Source: Nonomuraea jabiensis (GTDB lineage Bacteria > Actinomycetota > Actinomycetes > Streptosporangiales > Streptosporangiaceae). From it: DNA of 64,000 nt. The notes under the pieces are model-generated. The model was not told the origin of the DNA. It searched no databases and saw only the letters and a program-made list of their open reading frames with translations. Positions 56,468-64,000 of this stretch are shown here, one piece after another. Numbering within the stretch: position 1 is the stretch's first letter; each line of letters opens with the position of its first letter. Location of the stretch: the NCBI RefSeq assembly GCF_014204795.1, contig NZ_JACHMB010000001.1, positions 10,242,501 through 10,306,500 of the forward strand. The letters are read 5' to 3'. The translations under genes and the position numbers were made by a program.

Positions 56468-57565
56468 TCAGGAGAGTGTCGCGTCGGCGAGCAGCTGGGC
56501 GAATCGACCGGGCGTGCCGGCCTGCGACCACATCGTCCGCTGCCGGGCCGCGCCCGTCCCCCGGCCGGCCAGCCGGTGGAGCAGCAGGGCGATCGGTTCG
56601 GGCTCGGGCAGGCGCGGCAGGAGCATCTCCAGCAGGTCGCGGTGGGACATGGCCCGCGACGTGTACGGATCGAGAGCGAGCGCGTCCAGGCCGAGCCGGG
56701 CGGCGGCGGCCAGCTCGGCGACGATCTGCCGGTCGCTCAGTGCCTTGATCGGCACATTTCGCGTCATGTCGGCGATGGCCAGGGCGACGAGTGCCCGTGC
56801 CATGGCGGCCAGCAGCACGGTGTCCTCGACCGAGAGGCAGGTGTCCATGACCCGCAGCTCCACCGTCGGGTAGCGCGGTGACAGGCGGGCGTGGAAGTAC
56901 ACGCTCCGTTCGTCCAGGGCGCGGCCGTGGCGGATCAGGTGGCACACGGTGGCGTCGTAGTCGGCCGCCGACCGCCACGCCCGGGGAGGCGCCGCCGTCG
57001 GCCAGCGGCTCCACTGCCGGTAGCGGCGGCTGGCCCAGCCCGTGTCCCCGCCGCCGGCGATGGGAGAGTTGGCGCTGAGCGCCAGCAGCGTGGCCAGAAA
57101 GGGCCGGAGCCGGGTCAGGATCTGTACGCCCAGCTCGCGGGAGGAGATGCCGACGTGTACGTGGCAGCCGCAGGTGCCCGAGCCCGCGACCAGGGCTCCA
57201 TGGCGGGCCGCCAGCGCCTGGTAACGGTCGTCGGCCGTGAGAGCGGACAGGCCGGGCATGTGTCGCGGCGGGATCCCGCAGGCGACGAGGTGGCAGCCCA
57301 GTTCCCGGGCCGCGCCCGCGGCGAGCGCCCGGTGGCGGGACAGTTCCTCGGCCACCTGCGCCAGGTCCGTGCACACGCCGGTGACCGTCTCGAGCTGGTA
57401 GCGCATGGCCTCGGCCTTGACGTGCGGATCGCCGCCGAGCAGCGCCAGGACCTGCGGCGCGGTCAGGGCCGGGCCGCCTTCGGCCTGGTCCAGCAGCAGG
57501 AACTCCTCCTCCACGCCGACCGTCAGCGTCCGGTCCGCAGGGGTGGCGGTGCCATCCGGTCTCAT
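56468..57565 (-). CDS. glutamate-cysteine ligase-like carboxylate-amine ligase (YbdK type)
   Basis: This 365-aa member of the GCS2 family shows the nucleotide site LTVGVEEEFLLLDQAEGGPA, SGTCGCHVHVGISSRELGVQ and TVELRVMDTCLSVEDTVLLA. YbdK-type enzymes have weak glutamate-cysteine ligase activity and the true substrate is often unknown. It begins 42 bp after the universal stress gene on the same strand and probably shares its DosR-controlled promoter. Confidence 0.85.
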   Translation of the reverse strand: MRPDGTATPADRTLTVGVEEEFLLLDQAEGGPALTAPQVLALLGGDPHVKAEAMRYQLETVTGVCTDLAQVAEELSRHRALAAGAARELGCHLVACGIPPRHMPGLSALTADDRYQALAARHGALVAGSGTCGCHVHVGISSRELGVQILTRLRPFLATLLALSANSPIAGGGDTGWASRRYRQWSRWPTAAPPRAWRSAADYDATVCHLIRHGRALDERSVYFHARLSPRYPTVELRVMDTCLSVEDTVLLAAMARALVALAIADMTRNVPIKALSDRQIVAELAAAARLGLDALALDPYTSRAMSHRDLLEMLLPRLPEPEPIALLLHRLAGRGTGAARQRTMWSQAGTPGRFAQLLADATLS

Positions 57566-57607
57566 CGCAGCCTCCCCGGAATGCGTACGGGGCGATCGCT
57601 CCGTCCT

Positions 57608-58447
57608 TTACCGCACCACGGCCACGGCGCAGCGGGCGTGGTGCAGCATCGCGTGGCTGACCGAGCCCAGCAGCGCCGAGCGGATGACTCCGCGCCCGTG
57701 CGAGCCGACCACCACCAGCGCGGCCTTGGCCGAAGCGGCCACCAGGGCGTCGACCGGGTGGGCGCGCCGCACGTCCTCGATCACCTCCACCCGCGGGTAC
57801 GCCTCCCGGCATCGGGCGATCCGGGCGGCGACGACCTGGTTGGCGGCCGCGGTGATGTCGTCGGGGTCGTAGTTGACCTGCGGGGCGTACAGCTGCACCG
57901 GCGGCTGCCAGGCGTGGAGCGCGCGCAACGGGCTGCCGCGCAGCTCGGCCTGGCGGAAGGCGAACTCGAGCGCGGGCTCGCACTCCGGCGAGTCGTCGAC
58001 GCCGGCCACCACCTCACCGCGTACGGACTCCTGATCGGGCCGCACCACGACCACCGGGCAGTGCGCCTGGCCGGCCACGTGCAAGCTCACGGAGCCGAGC
58101 AGGGCCCCCTCGAACCCGCCCAGCCCCCGGCTGCCGATGACGATCTCGGTCGCGTCCTTGGCCTGCTCGCGCAGCGCCACCGCCGCGGGCCCCGCGACGA
58201 CCTCGGTCGACACCTCGACGTCCAGCTGGCGCTCGCCCGCCAGCGCGGCCGCCTCGGCCACCATCGTCTGCGCCATGCGGTCGAGCACGTCCGGTTCGGG
58301 AGCGGCGTGGAACCTCGAAAAACGGTACGAATCGCGGTTCACGGCGTGCACGATGCGCAACGGCTCGTGCCGGCGCTTCGCGTCGTCCACCGCCCAGGCC
58401 ACCGCGGCGCACGAGGCCCGCGATCCGTCGACACCTGCAACGATCAT
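57608..58447 (-). CDS. universal stress protein, tandem UspA domains
   Basis: The protein has 279 aa with two UspA units. Unit 1 begins MIVAGVDGSRASCAAVAWAV and ends VIGSRGLGGFEGALLGSVSL. Unit 2 runs from GEVVAGVDDSPECEPALEFA to VVVGSHGRGVIRSALLGSVS. Both carry the ATP-binding G-x2-G-x9-G(S/T) pattern. Tandem Usp proteins are the most abundant class in the M. tuberculosis DosR regulon. The ATG at 58447 has GGGAGG upstream, and a near-perfect DosR box is at 58496-58510. Confidence 0.92.
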   Translation of the reverse strand: MIVAGVDGSRASCAAVAWAVDDAKRRHEPLRIVHAVNRDSYRFSRFHAAPEPDVLDRMAQTMVAEAAALAGERQLDVEVSTEVVAGPAAVALREQAKDATEIVIGSRGLGGFEGALLGSVSLHVAGQAHCPVVVVRPDQESVRGEVVAGVDDSPECEPALEFAFRQAELRGSPLRALHAWQPPVQLYAPQVNYDPDDITAAANQVVAARIARCREAYPRVEVIEDVRRAHPVDALVAASAKAALVVVGSHGRGVIRSALLGSVSHAMLHHARCAVAVVR

Positions 58448-58495
58448 GTCGGCCTCCCCTCTCCCCCATCGCACCGCACGCGACCTCGCCGCCCC

Positions 58496-58533
58496 AGGGT
58501 CATAAGTCCCTCGTGGACAGGGCCAACGGCCTG
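58496..58533 (-). promoter_or_regulatory. pair of DosR-box-like sites upstream of usp
   Basis: The minus strand reads GGGACTTATGACCCT (58496-58510), a full match to the DosR consensus, and CAGGCCGTTGGCCCT (58519-58533), a weaker site, 23 bp apart. Confidence 0.75.
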
Positions 58534-58591
58534 ATCGGCGGGCGTGGAAATGCTCGTCAAGGGGGCCTTTCCGGGGTCCGGCGCGCGCCGA

Positions 58592-58622
58592 TGGGCGGCG
58601 TGATCGCTGATCACGCCGCCCA
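58592..58622 (-). terminator. strong hairpin terminator of the metalloprotease gene
   Basis: The perfect 14-bp stem TGGGCGGCGTGATC / GATCACGCCGCCCA with a 3-nt loop lies 7 bp past the stop at 58630. Confidence 0.8.
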
Positions 58623-58629
58623 CCGCCAT

Positions 58630-59706
58630 TCAGGACAGGAAGCTGCCGTAGGGGCCGTTCAGCATGGCGTTCTTCTGCGTCTGGTTGAAGACGCAGTTCG
58701 GGTAGGAGTAGAAGGTCGCCGACATGCACGTCCCGTCGGTGGAGGTGGCGTCGGGCAGGCCGAAGGCGTGCCCCAGCTCGTGCACCATCCCGCCGTACCA
58801 CCGGTTCATCGGGCCGTTGATCCCCGCGGCGCCGTCGGCGTCGTGTCCGCTGAGGATCACCCACCCGTTGCCGCCGCCGCCACCGGCGCCGTCGCCCTCG
58901 GCACTGATCTCGCCGACGTTGACCCAGCGGCTGTCCGGCGCGCCGAGACCGAGCTTACGGCGCAGCTCGGCCTGCATGTTGCACACCGTCCACCAGTACT
59001 TCTCCCCGCAGTTCGGCGTGTTCTCGTACCAGCTCCGCGGCTGGTCGCCGTTGACGACCTCGACGACCGGGTTGTTCAGCGTGAACGTCTTGCCCAGCTG
59101 CTGCTTGAAGAAGCGCTGCGCCTCCTGCATGACCTTCGCGATGCCGTCCGGGTAGCGCTGGTCGTAGGCCACGTCCGAAGGCTTGAGCCAGTAGACCCGC
59201 ACGGTCCGCGAGGGCGGCGGGCCCGACGTCGGAGTCACGGTCGGGGTCACCGTGGGAGTCACTGTGGGGGTGGGGGTGGGGGTCACGGTGCCCGTGCAGG
59301 CCACGCCGTTGAGGGTGAAACTGGCCGGCACCGGATTGGTGGAGTTGTTCCACGTGCCGTTGAACCCGAACGAGGCGCTGCCGTTCGTCGGCAGGGAGCC
59401 GTTCCAGCTCACGTTGGCAGCGGTCACGGCGCTGCCGCTCTGCGTCACGACGGCGTTCCATGCCTGGCTGACCGTCTGCGCGGCGCCGAAGCTCCAGCGC
59501 AGGGTCCAGCTCGCGAGTGGATCACCGAGGTTCTTGATCGCGACGTTGGCGCTGAAGCCGCCGGACCACTGCGAGCCCACCGTGTAGCTGACCTGGCAGC
59601 CGGCCGCGGCCGCGTGCGCCGTGATCGTGCTCGCCACTGCGGCGCCGGCCAGGCAGACGGCCAGGACTCCGGCGATGAGGCCCCTGCGTAATCCTCGTAA
59701 GTGCAT
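58630..59706 (-). CDS. secreted zinc metalloprotease with cellulose-binding module (CBM2)
   Basis: The protein has 358 aa from the ATG at 59706, with GGAGG 6 bp upstream. The signal peptide is RGLIAGVLAVCLAGAAVAST. CBM2 spans about 36-140 (CQVSYTVGSQWSGGFSANVA, WTLRWSFGAAQTVSQAWNAV, FGFNGTWNNSTNPVP, ending in the Cys of NGVAC). A Thr/Pro linker follows. The catalytic domain carries MVHELGHAFGLPDATST, the HExxHxxGxxD zinc site of metzincin-like proteases, with four Cys nearby. Carrying a cellulose-binding module on a protease is uncommon; it may anchor the enzyme to plant cell wall. Confidence 0.85.
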   Translation of the reverse strand: MHLRGLRRGLIAGVLAVCLAGAAVASTITAHAAAAGCQVSYTVGSQWSGGFSANVAIKNLGDPLASWTLRWSFGAAQTVSQAWNAVVTQSGSAVTAANVSWNGSLPTNGSASFGFNGTWNNSTNPVPASFTLNGVACTGTVTPTPTPTVTPTVTPTVTPTSGPPPSRTVRVYWLKPSDVAYDQRYPDGIAKVMQEAQRFFKQQLGKTFTLNNPVVEVVNGDQPRSWYENTPNCGEKYWWTVCNMQAELRRKLGLGAPDSRWVNVGEISAEGDGAGGGGGNGWVILSGHDADGAAGINGPMNRWYGGMVHELGHAFGLPDATSTDGTCMSATFYSYPNCVFNQTQKNAMLNGPYGSFLS

Positions 59707-59817
59707 CCGCATCCTCCGTATGAGGGGGAGCCCGAAAAATGTGAACCTTAACACCGAGTACGGTGAGGATCCGCCCCGACTCTGTCAATACACGCCAGCG
59801 GCAGGCTGCAGCGGACG

Positions 59818-59852
59818 TGGGGAAACGCTTTTGGGACCCTGAAAGTTTCAGG
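59818..59852. promoter_or_regulatory. candidate operators upstream of the metalloprotease gene
   Basis: GGAAACGCTTTT (about 59820-59831) resembles CG-centred LacI-family (cre-like) sites. CCTGAAA-G-TTTCAGG (59838-59852) is a perfect 7-bp inverted repeat that runs over the stop codon of the next gene. Confidence 0.35.
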
Positions 59853-61854
59853 CCGACAGATGTTCGCGCAGCAGCGCGAAGAACGTGTCGCCGCGGACGA
59901 TCTCGAACGGATCCCCCAGGAGGCCGGCGAGCTCGGCGATGTCGGCCGGCGTCCAGTTCCAGGCGTTGACCGCGCCGGCGATGAACAGCGGCGTGCCCCC
60001 GTCCCAGCCCTCGATCCGCCGCACCAGCGTGTCCCTATACTCCTGCGCCTTGCCCTGCGGCGAGAAGTTGCCGATCACGGGCAGGCCCGCCGGGTGGATC
60101 AGCAGGTCGCCGGTCTCCCACGACTGGATGATGCCGCGCACCGGGGTGTCGCGCCGGTAGGCGGCGACGATGCGCTCGTCGAAGGCCACCCAGCCGTCGC
60201 CCTCGGGCCTGCGGTGGTTGTAGGCGTAGACGAGATCCATGCCGGTACGGCGCAGGAAACGGCCGGTGAGCTTCGTGTACGCGGCCAGCGCCGCCGCCGG
60301 CCAGGACCCCGGGTAGGTGTAGCCGGCCCCGGACGGACCGGCCACGAGCAGGTCGTTGGCGGTGGACGTGCGCTGGTAGTACGCCAGCAGGGCGGGCCCG
60401 ATGTCGGCCAGCAGCGGGCTGACCGTCCAGTTGACCGGCACGCCGCCGCGTGCGGGGTCGTCCCAGATCTCGCGCATCCGGCGCTGGCAGTACTGGATGT
60501 TGTCGCCCTCGCCGACCGTGAGCGTGAGATAGACGCGATCACGTAACCTGGCCGGCGGTCGCGGGCGTACCCGGTCGGAGATCCTGGCGGAGACCCCGGC
60601 GTGGACGGTGGCGTTCATGTAGTAGTCGGCGGGGATCACCTCGACGCCGTGCTGGGAGGCCCGGTCGACGCCGCCCCACTCGCCCGCCACGTCGTTGGAG
60701 AACCAGCCCGCGTAAGGAGTGGCGGGCTCCACCCGGCCGAAGATCTCGTCGAGCAGCTCGCCGGTGGCGCCGCTGGGCGGCAGCCAGAAGACCATGGCCC
60801 GGGTGGCCACCGCGTAGTCGCGGAAGTAGGGGAACGGCTCGACCCGGGTGGGCGCGGTCGTCGTGGCCGTGACCAGGTACTGGTTCCACAGGTCCACCTC
60901 GACGAGCAGCTGCCGGGCGCCGGCCGGGGCGGTGAAGCGGTAGATGAAGTAGTTGCCGCCGTCGGCGAAGCGGTTGCCGTCGCCGCCGATGGCGGAGTTG
61001 AGGCCGTCGAAGAGGTAGGGGGCCTCGGCGTCCGTGCCGGGGGTGAACGCCGCGATCTGCGTCCCGTCCGCGCTCACCTTCACCGAGCCCACCGACGCGC
61101 CCCAGCCGTCGTCGCCGAGTGAGTCCTGGAAGCGCAGGTAGACGCCGTCCTGGGCGGTCGGCAGCTCCTGGCTCAGGTCGAACGTGCGCACCGCCCGGTT
61201 GGAGGAGTCGCGCACGCGCTCGCTCTCCCGCGCGAGCTCGCGCCACCGCACGCCGTCCACCCGCACGGTCCTGGTGGGCGGGAGCCCGGCGAGCAGGGCG
61301 TGGGTGCAGCGGGGGAACAGGTGGTCGAGCTGCCAGCGGTACGTGGCCAGGACGTCGGCGGGGTCGAAGCGCCCGCGCAGGTCCACGACGGTACGCAGGC
61401 CGTACGCGGCGGCCTGCTCGGCGGTCGCGGCGACGGCGTCCTCCAGCCCGGCCAAGGTGGTGGCGACGTTGACGGAGTCGGGGACGTCCGGGTCGTGCAG
61501 GATCGCGCCGCGCACCTCGGCCCGGTAGCGGGCGACCAGGTCGAGGGGGCGGTCGTGACGGGTGACCGCCGCGCCGGTGCTGGACAGCCAGCGCTGGTCG
61601 TGCCCGGCGGCGTCGTAGTTGAAGTAGAGGCGCGGCCGGCGGCGGTTCACGACGCCCTGGAGGGTGGTGAGGAGCAGCTGGTCGTCGCCGTGGAGGGCGG
61701 TGAGGTCGGCGAAGTCGAGGTGGGTGGGACGGCCGAAGTTCGGCAGGAACGTGGGGAGGGTGCGCGCGGCGGCGGGGGACTGGAGGGTGAGGCCCAGGCC
61801 GCCGGCAGCCAGGACCACGCCGTTCGCCCGCAGGAAACTGCGTCGTGACACCAT
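59848..61854 (-). CDS. Tat-exported GxGYxYP-domain putative glycoside hydrolase
   Basis: The protein has 668 aa from the ATG at 61854. The twin-arginine signal SRRSFLRANGVVLAAGGLGL ends near an AAA-type cleavage site at about residue 34. The body shows HLDFADLTALHGDDQLLLTT, TLQGVVNRRRPRLYFNY, TLTVGEGDNIQYCQRRMREI and the name-giving GPSGAGYTYPGSW. The central insert (FDLSQELPTAQDGVYLRFQD) looks like a carbohydrate-binding beta-sandwich. Families with this domain are thought to act on glycans, but the reaction is not established. A LacI-type palindrome lies at 61888-61903. Confidence 0.8.
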   Translation of the reverse strand: MVSRRSFLRANGVVLAAGGLGLTLQSPAAARTLPTFLPNFGRPTHLDFADLTALHGDDQLLLTTLQGVVNRRRPRLYFNYDAAGHDQRWLSSTGAAVTRHDRPLDLVARYRAEVRGAILHDPDVPDSVNVATTLAGLEDAVAATAEQAAAYGLRTVVDLRGRFDPADVLATYRWQLDHLFPRCTHALLAGLPPTRTVRVDGVRWRELARESERVRDSSNRAVRTFDLSQELPTAQDGVYLRFQDSLGDDGWGASVGSVKVSADGTQIAAFTPGTDAEAPYLFDGLNSAIGGDGNRFADGGNYFIYRFTAPAGARQLLVEVDLWNQYLVTATTTAPTRVEPFPYFRDYAVATRAMVFWLPPSGATGELLDEIFGRVEPATPYAGWFSNDVAGEWGGVDRASQHGVEVIPADYYMNATVHAGVSARISDRVRPRPPARLRDRVYLTLTVGEGDNIQYCQRRMREIWDDPARGGVPVNWTVSPLLADIGPALLAYYQRTSTANDLLVAGPSGAGYTYPGSWPAAALAAYTKLTGRFLRRTGMDLVYAYNHRRPEGDGWVAFDERIVAAYRRDTPVRGIIQSWETGDLLIHPAGLPVIGNFSPQGKAQEYRDTLVRRIEGWDGGTPLFIAGAVNAWNWTPADIAELAGLLGDPFEIVRGDTFFALLREHLSA

Positions 61855-61887
61855 CAACGATCTCCGCTCCTCGTGGGGGGACAAGGA

Positions 61888-61903
61888 TTGACACCGCTGT
61901 CAA
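61888..61903 (-). promoter_or_regulatory. LacI-type operator upstream of the GxGYxYP gene
   Basis: TTGACA-CCGC-TGTCAA is a palindrome with 6-bp arms and the central CG of LacI-family sites, 34 bp before the start codon. It resembles but differs from the operators at 26005 and 26134. Confidence 0.6.
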
Positions 61904-61955
61904 CTGTCCTCGAACGTAACAACGTGACGTGATGTTGTCCATGGTGTAAAACAGC

Positions 61956-63278
61956 TCACCGGTCGCCGAACACCGCCCGGCCGAGGGGCGGGACGGCTCC
62001 GCAGGCGCGGAAGAACCACCGGCTCGCCGACCGCTTCAGCGGGCTGCGGACGATCGCCGCGTCGGTGTTGCGGACGACCTCGCGGACGGTCTCGAACCCG
62101 TGGCGGAGCAGGTCCGCCTCGTAGGCGCGCAACGCCTGCGGCAACGGCTGCTCGCCGCGGTCGGCCGCGGTGAGCGCGGCGCAGAGCCGGTGCGCGTCGC
62201 GCAGCGCCGCGTTGCCGCCGAGCCCGCCGACCGGGGGCATGTGGTGGACGGCGTCGCCGAGCCCGGTGACGTTGCCGGTCTGCCACGGTTGGAGCGGTTC
62301 GGCGGCGCTGAACTCGGTCCGGTAGAGGGTGTCCGGGGTCGAGTCGGCGAGCAGCCGGCGCAGGTCGGGATGCCAGCCGGCGGTCCGCCGGGCCAGCATC
62401 GCCCGCACCGCGGCCGGGTCGGCCTGGGCCTGCGGCGTGAAGTCCGCCGGAAGGGAGTCCCGGTGCGCGATGAACGCCCACAGCACGTAGTCGTCGTCGT
62501 GCGCGTCCGCCAGCAGCCGCTCCGGCTCCAGCCCGAGCGCGCGTACCCGGTCGCCGAGCCGGGCGGTGATCGCCGCCGGGTCCTCGCGCCTGCGGAAGAT
62601 CGCGGTGAACAGGAAGTCCCGGCGTGGCCAGAAGACGTTCATGCCGGCGAGCAGCTGCTCCGGCAGCCATCGCCGGTTGTCCTCGGTGAGGAAGAGCTTG
62701 CCGGCGACGGCCGTCGCCGGCAGCGTGGTGCGGCCGGCCGCGGGGTGGAGCTGCGCCCACACCCGGGAGTTGACGCCGTCGGCCGCGACGAGCACGTCGG
62801 CGGTCGCGGTGGTGCCGTCGGCGAACTTCGCCGTGACCGTCCCGTCGTCCGCCCGGGCGAAGCCGGTGAACTCCTTGCCGAATCGGACGGCGTCGTCCAG
62901 GCCGGCCAGCAGCAGCTTGCGCAGGGTGATGCGGCTGACCGCGTGCCCGCCGGTCGCTGGGTCCAGCGGGTCTCGGTCGCCGCCGTCCTGGCCGATGCGG
63001 ACGAGCGTGCGCATCCGTTCGTCGAGGAAGGTGATCCCGGCCCCCGGGTCGCCCGCGGTGGCCACCAGCACCTCCCACAGGGCGGGCGGTAAGCAGGCGT
63101 GCAGGGCGGTGCTCCCGGTCGGCTCGATGTTCAGCCGGAAGCCCTGCAGGCGCGAGTCGGCCGTGCGGTCCCGCTCGTACACGGCGACGTCCACGCCGGC
63201 TCGCTTCAGGCCCTGCGCCAGGCAGAGCCCGCCGATCCCGCCGCCGATGACGGCGACGCGCAAACGTTGAGAGGCCAT
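61956..63278 (-). CDS. FAD-dependent aromatic-type monooxygenase
   Basis: The protein has 440 aa. The PHBH-type fold shows LRVAVIGGGIGGLCLAQGLK with the GxGxxG motif, DVLVAADGVNSRVWAQLHP (the DG motif) and NVTGLGDAVHHMPPVGGLGG with the GD FAD contact. These enzymes hydroxylate phenols, polyketides or antibiotics such as tetracyclines and rifamycins with NAD(P)H and O2. It lies 29 bp downstream of a PadR gene and should be induced by the same small molecule. The gene ends far from any partner. Confidence 0.9.
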   Translation of the reverse strand: MASQRLRVAVIGGGIGGLCLAQGLKRAGVDVAVYERDRTADSRLQGFRLNIEPTGSTALHACLPPALWEVLVATAGDPGAGITFLDERMRTLVRIGQDGGDRDPLDPATGGHAVSRITLRKLLLAGLDDAVRFGKEFTGFARADDGTVTAKFADGTTATADVLVAADGVNSRVWAQLHPAAGRTTLPATAVAGKLFLTEDNRRWLPEQLLAGMNVFWPRRDFLFTAIFRRREDPAAITARLGDRVRALGLEPERLLADAHDDDYVLWAFIAHRDSLPADFTPQAQADPAAVRAMLARRTAGWHPDLRRLLADSTPDTLYRTEFSAAEPLQPWQTGNVTGLGDAVHHMPPVGGLGGNAALRDAHRLCAALTAADRGEQPLPQALRAYEADLLRHGFETVREVVRNTDAAIVRSPLKRSASRWFFRACGAVPPLGRAVFGDR

Positions 63279-63307
63279 GAGTTCTCGCCTTTCCGGTAGC
63301 GGGCGCG

Positions 63308-63853
63308 TCAGGGCTGCCCGTCGGTGTCCGCGAGCTCCGCGAGCAGGCGGTCGTGCCAGGTCAGCTCCATCTCGAGCTGCATCAGGGTGTAGTCGAAGGC
63401 GACCGCCTCCAGCCTCGTCAGGTGCGGTTCGGCCTCGGCGCGCAGGTTGCGCCAGAAGTCGAGCTGCGCGGCGTAGGCGTCGCGCCGCCGCTGGACGGCC
63501 GTGCGCAGCTCGTCGGGGCCGATCTCGCCGCTGTGCAGGAGCACGAGCTGGATCGGGTCCGGCCGGAACTTCGTGTCCTCCAGGACGGACCTGATGAGCG
63601 AGACCAGCTCGGTCCGGCCCTTGCCGGTGATGCCGTACACCGTGCGGGCGGGCAGGTTGCCTTCCTGCTCGGTGCGGACGACCTCGACGACGCCTTCGTC
63701 CGCCATCCGGCGCAGGGCGCCGTACAGCGAGCCGGGTTTGACGTCCGCCCACAGCTCCACCCGGTCCATCTGCGCGGCGGCCCGGATCTTGTGCCCGTGC
63801 ATGGGGCCGCCGTCGGCCAGGGCGCCGAGAATGAAAAGGCGTGTTGCTCGCAT
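63308..63853 (-). CDS. PadR-family transcriptional regulator
   Basis: The protein has 181 aa from the ATG at 63853. The winged helix covers residues 1-85 (RATRLFILGALADGGPMHGH, then KPGSLYGALRRMADEGVVEV and GNLPARTVYGITGKGRTEL). A C-terminal helical dimer domain follows. The start codon lies 2 bp from two GAGTACTC boxes, so it probably blocks its own near-leaderless transcript. PadR/LmrR proteins respond to phenolics or drugs, in keeping with the linked monooxygenase. Confidence 0.9.
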   Translation of the reverse strand: MRATRLFILGALADGGPMHGHKIRAAAQMDRVELWADVKPGSLYGALRRMADEGVVEVVRTEQEGNLPARTVYGITGKGRTELVSLIRSVLEDTKFRPDPIQLVLLHSGEIGPDELRTAVQRRRDAYAAQLDFWRNLRAEAEPHLTRLEAVAFDYTLMQLEMELTWHDRLLAELADTDGQP

Positions 63854-63855
63854 AT

Positions 63856-63877
63856 GAGTACTCAAACACGAGTACTC
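63856..63877 (-). promoter_or_regulatory. PadR-type operator: GAGTACTC twice
   Basis: The self-palindromic GAGTACTC occurs at 63856-63863 and 63870-63877, forming a larger inverted repeat around AAACAC. It abuts the padR start codon. Confidence 0.65.
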
Positions 63878-63908
63878 GGACAGCGCAAGGGCGAGCCAGG
63901 TAAGGATG

Positions 63909-63930
63909 CGGGCCGCCGGGGAACGGCCCG
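63909..63930 (-). terminator. hairpin terminator of the right-edge gene
   Basis: CGGGCCG / CGGCCCG (7-bp stem, 8-nt loop) lies 4 bp beyond the stop codon of the partial gene at 63934. Confidence 0.5.
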
Positions 63931-63933
63931 TCG

Positions 63934-64000
63934 TTACAGACCCTGGACCAGGGCCACGATCACCGAGGTCAGCGCGACCGGCCCCATCACGGCCACGGTC
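63934..64000 (-). CDS. C-terminal end of an unidentified membrane protein
   Basis: The last 21 codons read TVAVMGPVALTSVIVALVQG then Leu and TAA. The segment is hydrophobic and probably a membrane helix. The rest is outside the window and the family cannot be named. Confidence 0.45.
   Translation of the reverse strand, partial: TVAVMGPVALTSVIVALVQGL

Noticed and set aside
1..64000. tRNA, rRNA or riboswitch elements
   Set aside because: No cloverleaf, rRNA-like sequence or recognisable riboswitch core was seen on either strand by eye; a covariance-model search would be needed to exclude small RNAs.

Overview
The window is GC-rich DNA from a filamentous actinobacterium. It carries mreBCD with a PBP2/RodA pair, an F420-type oxidoreductase, a DosR/DevR-like dormancy module, a CBM2 secreted enzyme, and many GTG or TTG starts and ATGA overlaps. 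These point to Streptosporangiales (Nonomuraea or Streptosporangium-like), but the lineage is an inference from gene content. No rRNA, tRNA or CRISPR array was seen.

Layout. 0-0.9 kb: remnant of an IS200/IS605 element with a frameshifted tnpA and a tnpB running off the left edge. 1.0-3.2 kb: zinc alcohol dehydrogenase and a truncated tautomerase, divergent from a TetR gene across two palindromic operators. 3.8-8.3 kb: a compact RiPP cluster with a 49-aa double-glycine precursor, an MvdC/MvdD-type ATP-grasp ligase, a PpiC-related maturation protein, a one-helix membrane protein and a C39-peptidase ABC exporter. It is predicted to make a graspetide. 8.6-14.1 kb: an SDR, a meta-cleavage lower-pathway operon (hydratase, acylating acetaldehyde dehydrogenase, 4-hydroxy-2-oxovalerate aldolase) behind a TetR gene, an F420-type reductase and a CMD protein. 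14.3-16.6 kb: 2-keto-3-deoxygluconate kinase, IclR regulator and KDPG aldolase. 16.8-26.0 kb: a nine-gene lacI-deoC-ALDH-ALDH'-rbsK-rbsD-rbsA-rbsC-rbsB operon for deoxyribose, ribose or nucleoside use. 26.4-31.0 kb: GH29 alpha-L-fucosidase with an oligosaccharide ABC importer.

30.9-36.7 kb: the mreB-mreC-mreD-pbp2-rodA elongation operon, with a 14-copy 12-bp minisatellite inside mreC. 36.9-38.8 kb: hsp20, a MerR-type regulator and a glycosyltransferase. 38.8-39.5 kb: a patch of decayed gene relics. 39.7-41.6 kb: a secreted DUF1996 protein with a recently duplicated domain and Gly/Asn-rich linkers. 41.6-50.8 kb: a hydantoinase A/B, Gfo/Idh/MocA and FAD-oxidase operon, a LacI repressor and an MHS transporter. 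Both the operon promoter and the transporter promoter carry the same GAGAACGTTCTC operator.

50.8-58.6 kb: a dormancy-type (DosR-like) regulon with an Acg nitroreductase, PNPOx protein, DUF305 protein, DevS-like sensor, DevR-like regulator, CBS protein, carboxylate-amine ligase and universal stress protein. DosR-box-like 15-mers precede most of the units, usually as pairs 22-23 bp apart. 58.6-61.9 kb: a CBM2-linked zinc metalloprotease and a Tat-exported GxGYxYP protein. 62-64 kb: an FAD monooxygenase with a PadR regulator, and the C-terminus of a membrane protein at the right edge.

The strongest candidates for new biology are the RiPP cluster, the unstable repeat inside mreC, the duplicated-domain DUF1996 exoprotein and the LacI-controlled hydantoinase regulon. 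Tandem duplications (12, 15, 25, 42 and 48 bp, and about 480 bp) recur across the window.
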